A stretch of 64,000 nucleotides of DNA from Streptomyces sp. NBC_00448 (GCF_036014115.1 NZ_CP107913.1:3165001-3229000), one strand, 5' to 3'. Positions 9,928 to 20,582 are shown, numbered from the stretch's first letter. The notes: generated by a model not told the origin, from the letters alone. Made by a program: numbers and translations.

Positions 9928-9941
9928 CCCCCGTGCGGGGG
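9928..9941 (+). terminator. Short GC hairpin after the response regulator
   Basis: CCCCC-GTGC-GGGGG, inside a longer self-complementary G/C tract (9916-9945). It may terminate the response regulator transcript. No T-run follows. Confidence 0.3.
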
Positions 9942-10057
9942 CTGCGAAGTGTCCACCCCGGGGGGACGAGCCGGGGCGGCCCCGGCTCCTAGCGTTCGGC
10001 CGGGGCGTCGGCGCAGTGCCGCGGGCCCGTCACCGGACCCAGAACGGGGACCTCTTC

Positions 10058-10756
10058 ATGTTCCAGACCGGCATCGCCGTCGCCGCCGACCACGCACCGG
10101 CCGTCCGGAGCCGTATACGCCGCTGGGCGCGCGTCTCGATGGCGGCCCATGTCGTCTTCGTGGCGGCCTTCCTGATCGCGGCGTCCTGGCAGGGACCGCG
10201 CTACAGCGTCACCGCCCACTCGATCAGCGACATGTACGCGCAGGGGGCGCCGCACGCGGCCTTCCTCATCGTGGTCAACACCTGTTGCGGGGCCGCCGGT
10301 CTGCTGTTCGTCTCCCGTTCCCTGTGGCCGGTGCTCCGGCCCGCGGGCGGCCTGGCCCGCTTGGGATGCGTGCTGTTCAGCCTGGCGCCCTTCGGGGTCG
10401 GCGACCTCCTGACGCCCTTCGAGCGGCTGGCCTGCCGGCAGGCCGACCCGGAGTGCTCGGCGTCCGACCAACTCGCGAACAGCGGCGGCACGATGGACAA
10501 CCTCCTGACCAGCGTCGGCATGGTGGCCATGGTGGCCGGGGCCTTCGTGCTGGCCTCCGCGATGAAGCGGCTGCCCCGCTGGGCCGCCTGGGTCCGGCCG
10601 GTCCGGCTGTCCGCCGCCGTCCTCCTCCTTCTCCTCGTGGCCACCGTGCTGTCCGGCCCCGCCGGCCTCGACGGACTCTTCGAACGCCTCGTGGCCGGCT
10701 TCGGCGCCGCATGCGTCATCGCCCTCGGCGCAGCAGTGCTCCGTGAGGGTGCGTGA
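10058..10756 (+). CDS. DUF998 integral membrane protein
   Basis: 232 aa with about six predicted membrane helices (around residues 28-48, 62-82, 92-112, 145-165, 180-198 and 208-228). The sequence HSISDMYAQGAPHAAF and the extracytoplasmic loop CRQADPECS fit the DUF998 family. The ATG at 10058 follows ACGGGGACC. It sits downstream of the two-component system on the same strand and may be regulated by it. The function of the family is not known. Confidence 0.82.
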   Translation: MFQTGIAVAADHAPAVRSRIRRWARVSMAAHVVFVAAFLIAASWQGPRYSVTAHSISDMYAQGAPHAAFLIVVNTCCGAAGLLFVSRSLWPVLRPAGGLARLGCVLFSLAPFGVGDLLTPFERLACRQADPECSASDQLANSGGTMDNLLTSVGMVAMVAGAFVLASAMKRLPRWAAWVRPVRLSAAVLLLLLVATVLSGPAGLDGLFERLVAGFGAACVIALGAAVLREGA

Positions 10757-10812
10757 CTCTCCGAGGTGCCCCTGTCCCTGAGTCGAGAGATCACCCGCCG
10801 GTGGTGGTTTCT

Positions 10813-10832
10813 CGCGCAGTTCCCCGCGCCCC
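10813..10832 (+). repeat. Dispersed 20-bp intergenic repeat, copy 1
   Basis: The sequence CGCGCAGTTCCCCGCGCCCC occurs here and identically at 13569-13588 and 13651-13670. It is of a kind scattered between genes in many Streptomyces genomes. Here it lies between the convergent DUF998 and MFS genes. Confidence 0.7.
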
Positions 10833-10859
10833 CTCCCCGCGCGGAGGAGCCGCACCTAC

Positions 10860-12305
10860 TCAGGAGCGCGAGCCACCCCCGACCGCAAGGTCCCGCGACT
10901 CAGGGGCAGGGGCACCCTGGGGGGTCCCGTCACCCCGGGAGCGGCGAACCGTGAGGAAGACCAGCACCCCGCCCGCCAGCGCGGCCAGCGCACTCGCCAG
11001 GAAGATCCGGTCCAACCCGGACGCGTATCCGGCCCGCACGCTGCCGCCGTGACGCGTGACGTCCCGCAGTCGTGACGTGAAGATCGAGCCGAACAGAGCG
11101 ATGCCCAGGCTCATCCCGAGCTGGCGGAAAGTGTTGACCGCGCCACCCGCCATGCCCGCGCGGTTCGGGGGCACCGCCTCCACGGCCGTGGAGACCAGCA
11201 CCGGCGTCGACAGGCCGACGCCCACACCCATGACCGCGAGCCCCGCGTACAGCGAGGACGCGTGCGACCCCGCGGACACCGACTGCCACATGATGCCCGC
11301 GCCGACACCGACCAGCACCAGGCCGCCACCGACCAGCAGCGCGGGCGAGAACCGGTGGGTGTGCTTCCCGGCCGCCGCGGCCACCACGAAGGACGCCACC
11401 GCCAGCGGCATCAGCGCGAGACCACCGCGGATCGGGCTGAGGCCGAGGATGTTCTGCAACCACAGCGAGATGTAGACGAACCCGCCGAACGCGCCCGCCT
11501 GGAAGAGCACGGCGCCACCGAGCAGCCCGGAGAAGGTCGGGCGGCGCAGCAGGGACAGGTCGAGCATCGGGTGCGCGGTGGCCAGTTCGGCGACCACGAA
11601 CCCGACTACGGCCAGCACGGCCAGCGCGAAGGCTCCAAGCGTCAGACCGTCGGTCCAGCCGTGGTCGCCGCCACGGATCAGCGCGTACGTCAGCGCCGCC
11701 GCGGCCACGGTGAAGAGGACCGCGCCCGGCACGTCCAGCCGTCCGGTGCCGCGCTTGCCGGCCGGCAGCACCCGCAGCGTGAGAACGATGGCGACCACCG
11801 CGATCGGCAGGTTGACCAGGAAGATCGCCTGCCAGCTGAAACCTTGCGTGAGCAGACCGCCCAGCACCGGGCCGAGCGCGGCGGCGGCACCGTTGACCGC
11901 GCCCCACACGCCGAAGGCGACACCGCGGTCGCGGCCGTGGTAGGTCGCGGCGACCAGCGCCGCAGACGTCGCGAACATCGCCGCACCGCCAACGCCCTGC
12001 ACCCCCCGCCAGGTGATCAGCACGGCGGCGTTCGGGGCGAGCGCGCAGCCCAGCGAGGCGATGGCGAAGACGACCAGGCCGATCGCGTACAGCTTCCGGT
12101 GCCCGAAGAGGTCGGCGAGCGAACCCGCGGCGAGCAGCAGCGCGGCCAGCGCGAGGGCGTACATGTCCATCACCCACTGCAGGGAGGTGAAGGACGCGTG
12201 GAGGTCGGACGCCATGCTCGGCAGCGCGACGTTCACGATGGTGACGTCGACCAGCAGGATGAAGGCGCCCAGGCAGATCGCCACAAGTGGCAGCCACTTG
12301 CGCAT
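10860..12305 (-). CDS. MFS transporter, DHA2 (EmrB/QacA) family
   Basis: 481 aa with about 14 predicted membrane helices. It starts directly in helix 1 (WLPLVAICLGAFILLVDVTI) and carries the loop 2-3 motif ADLFGHRKLYAIG and the motif C region GAAAALGPVLGGLL typical of drug/H+ antiporters. The C-terminal tail is short and polar. It is divergent from a double-domain Lrp/AsnC regulator (118-bp spacer), which probably controls it. The likely role is proton-driven export of a toxic or secondary metabolite; the substrate cannot be inferred. Confidence 0.93.
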   Translation of the reverse strand: MRKWLPLVAICLGAFILLVDVTIVNVALPSMASDLHASFTSLQWVMDMYALALAALLLAAGSLADLFGHRKLYAIGLVVFAIASLGCALAPNAAVLITWRGVQGVGGAAMFATSAALVAATYHGRDRGVAFGVWGAVNGAAAALGPVLGGLLTQGFSWQAIFLVNLPIAVVAIVLTLRVLPAGKRGTGRLDVPGAVLFTVAAAALTYALIRGGDHGWTDGLTLGAFALAVLAVVGFVVAELATAHPMLDLSLLRRPTFSGLLGGAVLFQAGAFGGFVYISLWLQNILGLSPIRGGLALMPLAVASFVVAAAAGKHTHRFSPALLVGGGLVLVGVGAGIMWQSVSAGSHASSLYAGLAVMGVGVGLSTPVLVSTAVEAVPPNRAGMAGGAVNTFRQLGMSLGIALFGSIFTSRLRDVTRHGGSVRAGYASGLDRIFLASALAALAGGVLVFLTVRRSRGDGTPQGAPAPESRDLAVGGGSRS

Positions 12306-12387
12306 GGGTGGGACTCCGTTCCGGTTCGCGTGATGTGATCACCTCACCATCGGGCAAACGCCGCTCCGCTCCCCAGCCAGAACCGCC

Positions 12388-12417
12388 TTGGCGGCGTATT
12401 TCGACAGAACCTAGGCT
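12388..12417 (+). promoter_or_regulatory. Promoter of the Lrp/AsnC-type gene
   Basis: -35 TTGGCG (12388-12393), 18-bp spacer, -10 TAGGCT (12412-12417). The predicted transcription start coincides with the ATG at 12424, making the transcript leaderless. Confidence 0.55.
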
Positions 12418-12423
12418 GTGGTG

Positions 12424-13509
12424 ATGGAATCCGACACCGATTTCGACCCCGGTATCGACACCGACGCGCGCACGACCACCGACACCGACACCGTCTGGAG
12501 CGCGCTGGCCGGTCTCGACCTGCTCGACCGGCGCCTCGTGCACGCCCTCCAGATCGACGGGCGGGCCCCGTTCAGCCGGCTCGCGGAGGTGCTGGGCGTC
12601 TCGGACCAGACCGTCGCCCGCCGCTACGGCCGGCTGCGCCGCGAGAAGACCGTACGGGTGCTGGGCCTGGCCGACCCGTTGCGGATCGGGCTGACCCCCT
12701 GGATGGTCCGGGTGCGCTGCACGCCCGACGCGGCCGGCTCGATCGGTGCGGCGCTGGCCCGCAGGACCGACACCCGCTGGGTCAACCTGATCTCCGGCGG
12801 CACCGAGATCAGTTGCGTCACCCAGGCCGCCGCGCCCGGCCACGACGACACGCTGCTGCTCCAGAAACTCCCGCGCACCCCGCGGGTGGTGCAGGTGACC
12901 GCGCACGCGATGCTGCACATGTTCTTCGGGAAGGACCTCAGCCCGGTCAGCCGCAGCAGCGCGCTCACGCCCGACGAGATCGCCGCGCTTGCGCCCCCGG
13001 ACGCGCCCGACAACCCGACCCGCGGCCCGGCCGGCGTCCCGACCGGCGCGCCCGCCGACCCCGTCCCGCTCGGTCCCGGCGACCACCTCATGTGCGACGC
13101 CCTCGCGCAGGACGGCCGCACCTCCGCCGCCGAACTGGCCGCCGTCACCGGCTGGTCGCAGAGCACGGTACGGCGCCGCCTGTCCGAACTGCGTTCCGCC
13201 GGCGTCCTCTACTACGACCTCGACTTCGGCAACGGCCTGTTCCGGTCCGAACTGCGCGCCGCGCTCTGGCTGGAGGTCGAACCGGCCCGGCTCGCCGAGG
13301 TCGGCGCCGCCCTCGCGGAGCACAGCGAGGTCGCGTTCGCGGCGGCCACCACCGGGGCGACCAACATCTACGCGTCCGTCAGCTGCAAGGACCCCGAGGC
13401 CCTCTACCGCTATCTCACCGGGCCCGTCGCCGCGTTGCCCGGCTTGCGCCGGACCGAGACCGCTCCGATCCACCGCCTCCTCAAGGGCCCCGGGCCCTAC
13501 GCCGCGTAA
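12424..13509 (+). CDS. Lrp/AsnC-family regulator with two tandem modules
   Basis: 361 aa, about double a normal Lrp protein. Module one has a helix-turn-helix at about residues 30-75 (RLVHALQIDGRAPFSRLAEV) followed by an AsnC-like region. Module two has another (LMCDALAQDGRTSAAELAAV, about 218-260) and a second ligand-binding fold to the C-terminus. The start ATG 12424 is preferred over GTG 12418/12421 because the -10 box predicts a leaderless message there. It is divergent from the MFS exporter and probably regulates it. Ligand unknown; the family usually senses amino acids or related small molecules. Confidence 0.9.
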   Translation: MESDTDFDPGIDTDARTTTDTDTVWSALAGLDLLDRRLVHALQIDGRAPFSRLAEVLGVSDQTVARRYGRLRREKTVRVLGLADPLRIGLTPWMVRVRCTPDAAGSIGAALARRTDTRWVNLISGGTEISCVTQAAAPGHDDTLLLQKLPRTPRVVQVTAHAMLHMFFGKDLSPVSRSSALTPDEIAALAPPDAPDNPTRGPAGVPTGAPADPVPLGPGDHLMCDALAQDGRTSAAELAAVTGWSQSTVRRRLSELRSAGVLYYDLDFGNGLFRSELRAALWLEVEPARLAEVGAALAEHSEVAFAAATTGATNIYASVSCKDPEALYRYLTGPVAALPGLRRTETAPIHRLLKGPGPYAA

Positions 13510-13826
13510 GCGATCCCCGCCGCGAGGGTCCCGTCCCGTCCCCACCTCCACCCCGGTGGTGGGCTTGTCGCGCAGTTCCCCGCGCCCCTTCGGCTACCCG
13601 CCGTCACGGTTCCGGTCTCTTTCCCGGCCGCAGGCCGGTGGCCTGCTGAGCGCGCAGTTCCCCGCGCCCCTGGGGGGTTGGCGTTCTTTCGCGGAAGGAG
13701 CCGCACAAACTCAGGGGCGCGTGGGGATACCTCCCAGGCAAAGCTCTGGGGGAGAACTGCGCGACCAGCCCCCCCCCCACCGGCAGGTGGTCCCTCAACC
13801 GGCGGACAGGGGCACCCCGGTGGGTC
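13510..13826. repeat. Repeat-rich intergenic region
   Basis: 317 bp between the convergent Lrp-type and era genes. It holds two exact direct copies of CGCGCAGTTCCCCGCGCCCC (13569-13588, 13651-13670). It also holds an inverted unit that is split: GGGGCGCG at 13714-13721 and GAACTGCGCG at 13753-13762, parted by a 30-base segment that contains the hairpin CTCCCAGGCAAAGCTCTGGG (13731-13750). It looks like one dispersed element inserted into another. No gene seen. Confidence 0.6.
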
Positions 13827-14789
13827 CTAGAACCCCAGCTTGCGCAACTGCTTGGGGTCCCGCTGCCAGTCCTTCGCCACCTTCACATGCAGGTCCAGGA
13901 ACACCGGCGTCCCCAGCAACCCCTCGATCTGCTGCCGCGACTTCGTCCCGACCTCCTTGAGCCGGGCCCCCTTGGGCCCGATGATGATGCCCTTCTGGCT
14001 GGGCCGCTCGATATAGAGGTTCGCGTGGATGTCGAGCAGCGGCTTGTCCGCGGGCCGCCCCTCGCGGGGGATCATCTCCTCGACCACCACGGCGATGGAG
14101 TGCGGCAGTTCGTCCCGCACTCCTTCCAGCGCCGCCTCGCGGATCAGCTCGGCCACCATCACCTGCTCCGGCTCGTCCGTGAGGTCGCCCTCGGCGTAGA
14201 GCTGCGGGCCCTCCGGGAGGAGCGGGACGAGCAGGTCGGCGAGGAGCCCCACCTGCTGGTCGCCGACCGCCGAGACCGGCACGATCTCGGCCCACTCCAG
14301 CCCGATCTCCTGCCCGAGCCGGTCCACCGCCATGAGCTGCCGGGCGAGCTGGTCGTGGTCGACCAGGTCGGTCTTCGTGACGATCGCCACCTTCGGCGTC
14401 TTCCTGATCCCGGCCAGCTCGCGCGCGATGTACGTGTCGCCCGGGCCGAGCTTCTGGTCGGCGGGCAGGCAGAAGCCGATCACGTCGACCTCGGCCCAGG
14501 TGGTGCGGACCACATCGTTGAGCCGCTCGCCGAGCAGGGTGCGCGGCTTGTGCAGCCCGGGGGTGTCCACGAGCACGAGCTGCGCCTCCGGCCGGTGCAC
14601 GATCCCGCGGACGGTGTGCCGGGTCGTCTGCGGCCGGTTGGAGGTGATCGCCACCTTCTGGCCGACCAGAGCGTTCGTGAGGGTGGACTTGCCGGCGTTG
14701 GGACGGCCGACGAAGCAGGCGAAGCCGGACCGGTGCGGCGGGGTCGCGGTGGACCCGGCGGTTCCGTCGGAGGGGGTACGAGCGCTCAT
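13827..14789 (-). CDS. era: GTPase Era
   Basis: 320 aa, essential GTPase that binds 16S rRNA and assists 30S subunit maturation. G1 motif GRPNAGKST (28-36), G3 DTPGLHKP (about 78-85), G4 TKTD (about 142) and the C-terminal KH domain with GIIIGPKGARLKEVG are all present. The start ATG 14789 (MSARTPSDG) is preferred; a second ATG nine bases upstream is possible because GGGGAG precedes both. The protein ends RKLGF, as is usual for Era. Strand opposite to amtB, which starts 224 bp away. Confidence 0.96.
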   Translation of the reverse strand: MSARTPSDGTAGSTATPPHRSGFACFVGRPNAGKSTLTNALVGQKVAITSNRPQTTRHTVRGIVHRPEAQLVLVDTPGLHKPRTLLGERLNDVVRTTWAEVDVIGFCLPADQKLGPGDTYIARELAGIRKTPKVAIVTKTDLVDHDQLARQLMAVDRLGQEIGLEWAEIVPVSAVGDQQVGLLADLLVPLLPEGPQLYAEGDLTDEPEQVMVAELIREAALEGVRDELPHSIAVVVEEMIPREGRPADKPLLDIHANLYIERPSQKGIIIGPKGARLKEVGTKSRQQIEGLLGTPVFLDLHVKVAKDWQRDPKQLRKLGF

Positions 14790-14898
14790 GGCCCCCATTC
14801 TCCCCGATACCGCAGAGGTGTACGGACACCGCTCGATCGAGCGGCCCCCCCGCCCCCGTACGACGCGACCCGGCGTGACACGACCCGTACGTCCCGCG

Positions 14899-14943
14899 GT
14901 GAGGAATCCGAAACCCGGCGGCAACAAGAAACGCCACCGAAAC
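14899..14943 (+). promoter_or_regulatory. GlnR-like boxes upstream of amtB
   Basis: GTGAG-N6-GAAAC at 14899-14914, then six bases and GCAAC at 14921, and GAAAC-N6-GAAAC at 14928-14943. The GlnR consensus of actinomycetes is gTnAc-n6-GaAAc repeated. The array is 70-115 bases before the amtB start, a normal place for nitrogen-responsive activation by GlnR. Confidence 0.5.
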
Positions 14944-14964
14944 ACGTACGCCCACGTCCGGTAA

Positions 14965-16743
<1,779 letters not shown>

Positions 16744-16784
16744 GGAACGGGCGACCGGGCGAGGTCCGTACGGTCGTCCGTTTC

Positions 16785-17156
16785 TCAGCCCGCGGTGACG
16801 GTGCGCCGCACCGTGCCGTCCGGGCCGGCCAGCAGCAGCGGCGTGTCCGGGCCGCCCAGGTCGCGGACGGCCGCGCGGTCGGCGTCGGCGGGCTCCTCGG
16901 CAGCGGTGACCACGGCGGCGGCCTCCAGCGACGTCGCGCCGCTGGCCACCGCCATGGCGACCGCGGTCTGCACGGCGGTCAGCCGCAGCGACGGCAGGTC
17001 CACGGTGCCGGCCACGTACGTACGGCCGGTCTCGTCGCGGACGGCGGCGCCCTCCGGCACGGCGTTGCGGGCCCGCGCGGAGCGGGCGAGCGTGAGGAGC
17101 TTGCGGTCCTCGGGGTTCTCGGGGGCTGCGGGCGGCTGCGTCTGCGGCTCGGTCAT
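16785..17156 (-). CDS. Cytidine deaminase-fold protein lacking the zinc site
   Basis: 123 aa. The stretch EGAAVRDETGRTYVAGTVDL and LRLTAVQTAVAMAVASGATS follows the cytidine deaminase fold, but at the place of the catalytic Cys-Ala-Glu it has Thr-Ala-Val, and the second zinc motif PCxxC is missing. The protein contains no Cys at all. It therefore cannot deaminate by the known mechanism. Similar proteins are encoded next to era in streptomycetes and are commonly annotated as cytidine deaminase (from memory). The start ATG 17156 is the most natural; an upstream extension to 17204 is unlikely. Confidence 0.7.
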   Translation of the reverse strand: MTEPQTQPPAAPENPEDRKLLTLARSARARNAVPEGAAVRDETGRTYVAGTVDLPSLRLTAVQTAVAMAVASGATSLEAAAVVTAAEEPADADRAAVRDLGGPDTPLLLAGPDGTVRRTVTAG

Positions 17157-17233
17157 ACGCGTGATCATAGGACGCCCCGCGGAGATGTCACCCTCCGTAT
17201 CCACGGATGCGCGCCCAGCGACTCCCGCCTAAC

Positions 17234-17262
17234 CTCATACATGAGCAATGCCCTCTTATGAG
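17234..17262. promoter_or_regulatory. ATGAG repeats before a small membrane gene
   Basis: CTCAT-AC-ATGAG (17234-17245) is a palindrome, and a further ATGAG occurs 17 bases later (17258-17262), just before the ribosome site of the gene at 17283. It looks like a regulator site, but none is identified. Confidence 0.3.
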
Positions 17263-17282
17263 GAGATTGGGGTGATCCGACG

Positions 17283-17477
17283 ATGCTGCTGCACCTCCCC
17301 CTCGTCATCGCGCTCGCCGCGGCCACGTTCTTCCTGAGCCGCAAGGCCGAACTCAAGGTGACCCACGCGCTGGCCTGCGGCGCCTTCGGCTTCTACCTCG
17401 CCGACACCAGCCTGGCCACGTCGATCCACTCGGCCAGCGCGAACATGCTCGGCATGATCGGCCACATCGGCTTCTGA
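17283..17477 (+). CDS. Small membrane protein
   Basis: 64 aa with two predicted hydrophobic segments (LHLPLVIALAAATFFL, residues 3-18, and LACGAFGFYLA, 30-40) and a Gly-rich end. The start ATG has GAGGAG about 17 bases upstream and GGGG nearer. Similar short proteins accompany plasmid-transfer (FtsK/TraB-like) genes in streptomycetes as far as I recall, but no such gene is here. Function unknown. Confidence 0.6.
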   Translation: MLLHLPLVIALAAATFFLSRKAELKVTHALACGAFGFYLADTSLATSIHSASANMLGMIGHIGF

Positions 17478-17490
17478 CGATCCCGCCCCG

Positions 17491-19809
17491 TCACTCACCC
17501 CGCCCGCCGTTCGACGGGTTCGACGGGGCCGCCACCGAGACCGTCACCGGGTTGGAGCGGACCTGCTTGCCGTCGATCGCGGCGCGGGCGGTGACAACGG
17601 ACGTCCCGGCCCCGACCCCCGTGATCACGCCCTGGCTGTCGACCGTGGCGACGGAGGGGTCCGAGCTGGTGTACGTGACCGTTACGGATGGGCCGGTGAT
17701 GTGGTCGGCGTTCAGGGCCAGGTCGTCACGGGTGACGGTCACCTCCGAGGTGGCCATGTCGGCCGTGCTGACCCGGTTGTTGAAACCGTTGTCGTAGGTG
17801 TTGTCGGCGAGGTTGACGTCCTCGGCACCGTCGAAGGTGAAGAGCGGCGCGGTGTTGTTCCGGGGCGGCGCGTCCGTGGCCAGCGCCGCGGTGCCTCCGA
17901 CGTACAGCGGTTGGGCCGGCCTGCTCAGATGCAGGTGGGCGTAGTGCCGAATCCTGTTGTCGCGGAAGGTCAGGTTGCCGACGCTGCGGCCGGAGACCAC
18001 CGTCGCGGAGGTGAGGTTGAAGTCGTTGTCCTCGATGAGGACGTTGCGGTGCACCGGCTGTCCTGGCGCGAACTCCGTGTTGGTGGGGTCGAAGAAGATG
18101 ACCGGACTCGCCGGGCGGTCGAAGACGTTGCCGCGGATGACGACGTCCCGCACGGGTCCCGACTCGAACCAGGAGTGCGCGTCGGACGAGATGTAGATGC
18201 TGGACATGCTCATGCCGTCGAAGTGGTTGTCCTCGATCCGCACGGGCCGCCGGGAGGTGACGAGGATGCCGCGCGTGGGAATCGCCTGGAAGGTGTTGCC
18301 CTTGATCTCGACGGAGGGCGTGTAACTGATGTTCTCCGCGGCGTAGTCGCCCGGGTCGTCGGTGACGGCAGCGGGCAGGGGCCGGTCGAGCGTCACGGTC
18401 ATGTTGCGCAGATACGTGTCGGGATCGGCGCCCGCGGGGACGCTGTCACCGGTAGGTCCGTCCACCGCGACCACGGTGGCCGTCGCGCCGGGCACCGTCA
18501 CCATGGTGTGCGTGTTGACGAGTTCGATCTTGTCGCCGGGGTAGTACTGCGGAAAGCCCGCCGTCTCGTCGTGCATGTACCGCAGGTGCAGCCTCTTCGA
18601 CCCCGCTTCCACGGCGGTCACCTGGAGATAGGTGCCGTGGATGTTGATGGGGTCGTCCTGCGGGTTGTCGAAGACGCAGTTGGTGATGCGGACGGTGCCC
18701 TTGACCCCGGACATCTGGATGTGGTCGGCGAAACTCGTGGTGATCCGCCCGGTGCTGGGATCGGTCTTGAACACGACCGAGTCGATGGTGATGTCCTTGC
18801 TGAACTGGCCGACCATGCCGAAGCCGTGGAGGTAGCCGATCCGCAGATGGTCGACGGTGACGCCGGACGACTCCCAGAACAGGGCCCCCGGGGTGTCCCG
18901 CGTGGTCTCGCGCATCGCGTAGACGTATCCGTCGTCCGCCGGGGCCGTGTCGTCGGTGTAGTCGATCCGCAGCCTGCGGTCACCCAGGTCGGTGATCTTG
19001 GCGACGTCCTCGAAGACCGGGTTCGACGTGCGCCAGGTCTTGTCGGACGAAGGGTCGTGGACCTGCGCGTAGTTGAAGGAGTCCGTGCCCGTCCAGTACG
19101 GCTTCCCGGTCACGGGGCTGCGCTCTCCGGACCACCGCACCGAGGTGCCCTCCACGGCGTAGTGGTAGGTCCGGGGCACGGTGATGACGCGGTAGGCCCT
19201 TCCGTCCGTGACACCGGTGTCGGCCACGGTGATGTCGACCGTCTTGGGCGCGACCCAGTCCTGCGAGAAGTCGGTGAACCGCACGTCGGTGGAGCGGATC
19301 GCCGCGAAGATCGTCTGGAACCCGTGGTCGAGGATCGTCGAGCCGCCGCCGTCGACCACGACGTCGTGCATGTCTTCGAGGAGGATGCCGATGTTCTTCG
19401 TCTTCAACGACTGGTCGGTACCGAGCGTGTTGCTGACGTAGAGCTCCCGCTTGGGGGTGTGCTCGGGATAGATCTGGTAGGTGCCGGGCGCGAAATGGAT
19501 CGTGGTGGGACCGCCGATGCTCTTCGCATGCGCGATGGCGGCCGCGATCCCGGCCGCCGAGTCCGACTTACTGGTACGGTCCGCGCCGAAGTCCGTGACC
19601 TCGACGACGGTACGCCCGGTGTTGTCGACGTGCGCTCGGCTCGGCACAGCTCCGACGAATGATGTCCGTAGCGCCTGGCCCGCGTTCTTCTCGGTGGCGG
19701 CGGCGGGAGGCGTGAGGCAGAGGGCCGCAATGCCGCACGCTGCGGCAACGGAGGCAAGTGCCTTCAAGCGGAGGGAAGTACGAGCGGACCGCGGATGCAT
19801 TGACCTCAT
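17491..19809 (-). CDS. Secreted beta-helix glycosidase, probably GH110-like, with a Big2 domain
   Basis: 772 aa from ATG 19809, which has GGAAAGGGA upstream. The signal peptide (basic start, hydrophobic ALASVAAACGIAALCL) ends near PAAA-TEK at about residue 38. The start VVEVTDFGADRTSKSDSAAG and the many short strand repeats form a right-handed beta-helix. The motifs ADHIQMSGVKGTVRI and NPQDDPINIHGTYLQV recall GH110 alpha-1,3-galactosidases, including the paired Asp. The last about 85 residues (SEVTVTRDDLALNADHI, SSDPSVATVDSQGVITGVGA) are a Big2 Ig-like domain. It probably attacks galactosides outside the cell. A polysaccharide lyase of related fold is the alternative. Confidence 0.75.
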   Translation of the reverse strand: MRSMHPRSARTSLRLKALASVAAACGIAALCLTPPAAATEKNAGQALRTSFVGAVPSRAHVDNTGRTVVEVTDFGADRTSKSDSAAGIAAAIAHAKSIGGPTTIHFAPGTYQIYPEHTPKRELYVSNTLGTDQSLKTKNIGILLEDMHDVVVDGGGSTILDHGFQTIFAAIRSTDVRFTDFSQDWVAPKTVDITVADTGVTDGRAYRVITVPRTYHYAVEGTSVRWSGERSPVTGKPYWTGTDSFNYAQVHDPSSDKTWRTSNPVFEDVAKITDLGDRRLRIDYTDDTAPADDGYVYAMRETTRDTPGALFWESSGVTVDHLRIGYLHGFGMVGQFSKDITIDSVVFKTDPSTGRITTSFADHIQMSGVKGTVRITNCVFDNPQDDPINIHGTYLQVTAVEAGSKRLHLRYMHDETAGFPQYYPGDKIELVNTHTMVTVPGATATVVAVDGPTGDSVPAGADPDTYLRNMTVTLDRPLPAAVTDDPGDYAAENISYTPSVEIKGNTFQAIPTRGILVTSRRPVRIEDNHFDGMSMSSIYISSDAHSWFESGPVRDVVIRGNVFDRPASPVIFFDPTNTEFAPGQPVHRNVLIEDNDFNLTSATVVSGRSVGNLTFRDNRIRHYAHLHLSRPAQPLYVGGTAALATDAPPRNNTAPLFTFDGAEDVNLADNTYDNGFNNRVSTADMATSEVTVTRDDLALNADHITGPSVTVTYTSSDPSVATVDSQGVITGVGAGTSVVTARAAIDGKQVRSNPVTVSVAAPSNPSNGGRGE

Positions 19810-19965
19810 GCCGTCCCTTTCCGAGTACCGAGCTCGACATCGGATGACTTCGACGCCATGGAAGATAGAGGTCACCCATCAGAAGGGCAAGGGAAACAAC
19901 AAAATCCAACACGTGCGGTGCGGAGCAGCTCGGCGTTCTGAGGCGGTCGGGGCGGCGCCCGTGCG

Positions 19966-20025
19966 CAGGGTGGGCGTGGACAGGGTGGGCGTGCGTGGTG
20001 TGGGCGTGCGTAGGGTGGGCGGGCC
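19966..20025 (+). repeat. 15-bp tandem repeat, four units
   Basis: Units CAGGGTGGGCGTGGA, CAGGGTGGGCGTGCG, TGGTGTGGGCGTGCG and TAGGGTGGGCGGGCC, just upstream of the GNAT gene. On the transcript these would be G-rich tracts and could form a G-quadruplex-like structure. Confidence 0.6.
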
Positions 20026-20054
20026 AGCCGACGTGCCGTGATGAGGATCAGCCG

Positions 20055-20582
20055 ATGGACAGCAGCACCCGGGTTCGTTTGATCGAGCCCGCCGACGCCG
20101 CCTCGATCGCCGCGCATCGGGTGCGGGATGTCGAGGCGTTCCGGCCGTGGGAACCGGCGCAGCCGGTCGGCTTCCTCACGGCGGAGGGCCAGGCGGAGCG
20201 GATCGAGAGGCTGCTGGCCGGACACCGGGCCGGGACGGTCTGGCCGGGCGCGGTGCTCGCCGACGACCAGGTGATCGGGCAGGTCACCGTCGGAGGCATC
20301 CTGCCGCAGCCGCACCTGCGCCGCGGCTCCGTCGGGTACTGGATCGCCACCACCGCCCAGAACCAAGGGCACGCCGGACGGGCCCTCGAACTCGTCCTGC
20401 GGGTGATGACGGACGAACTCGGCTTGCACCGGGCCGAGGCGTCCACCCATCTGGAGAACCTGCCCTCCCAACGGGTGCTGCGCCGCAACGGGTTCAGCCC
20501 GTACGGCGTCGCGCACTCCTCGATCTTCCTCGACGGCGACTGGCGCGACAGCCTGCTGTGGGAGCGGGTCCTCGGCGACTAG
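20055..20582 (+). CDS. GNAT-family N-acetyltransferase (RimJ/RimL type)
   Basis: 175 aa. The motif A region QNQGHAGRALELVLRVMTDE binds acetyl-CoA, and HLENLPSQRVLRRNGFSPYG is the typical C-terminal part of RimJ/RimL-like acetyltransferases. The start ATG 20055 has GAGGATC before it. The substrate may be a protein N-terminus or a small amine. It stands alone between the beta-helix gene and a convergent membrane protein gene. Confidence 0.88.
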   Translation: MDSSTRVRLIEPADAASIAAHRVRDVEAFRPWEPAQPVGFLTAEGQAERIERLLAGHRAGTVWPGAVLADDQVIGQVTVGGILPQPHLRRGSVGYWIATTAQNQGHAGRALELVLRVMTDELGLHRAEASTHLENLPSQRVLRRNGFSPYGVAHSSIFLDGDWRDSLLWERVLGD

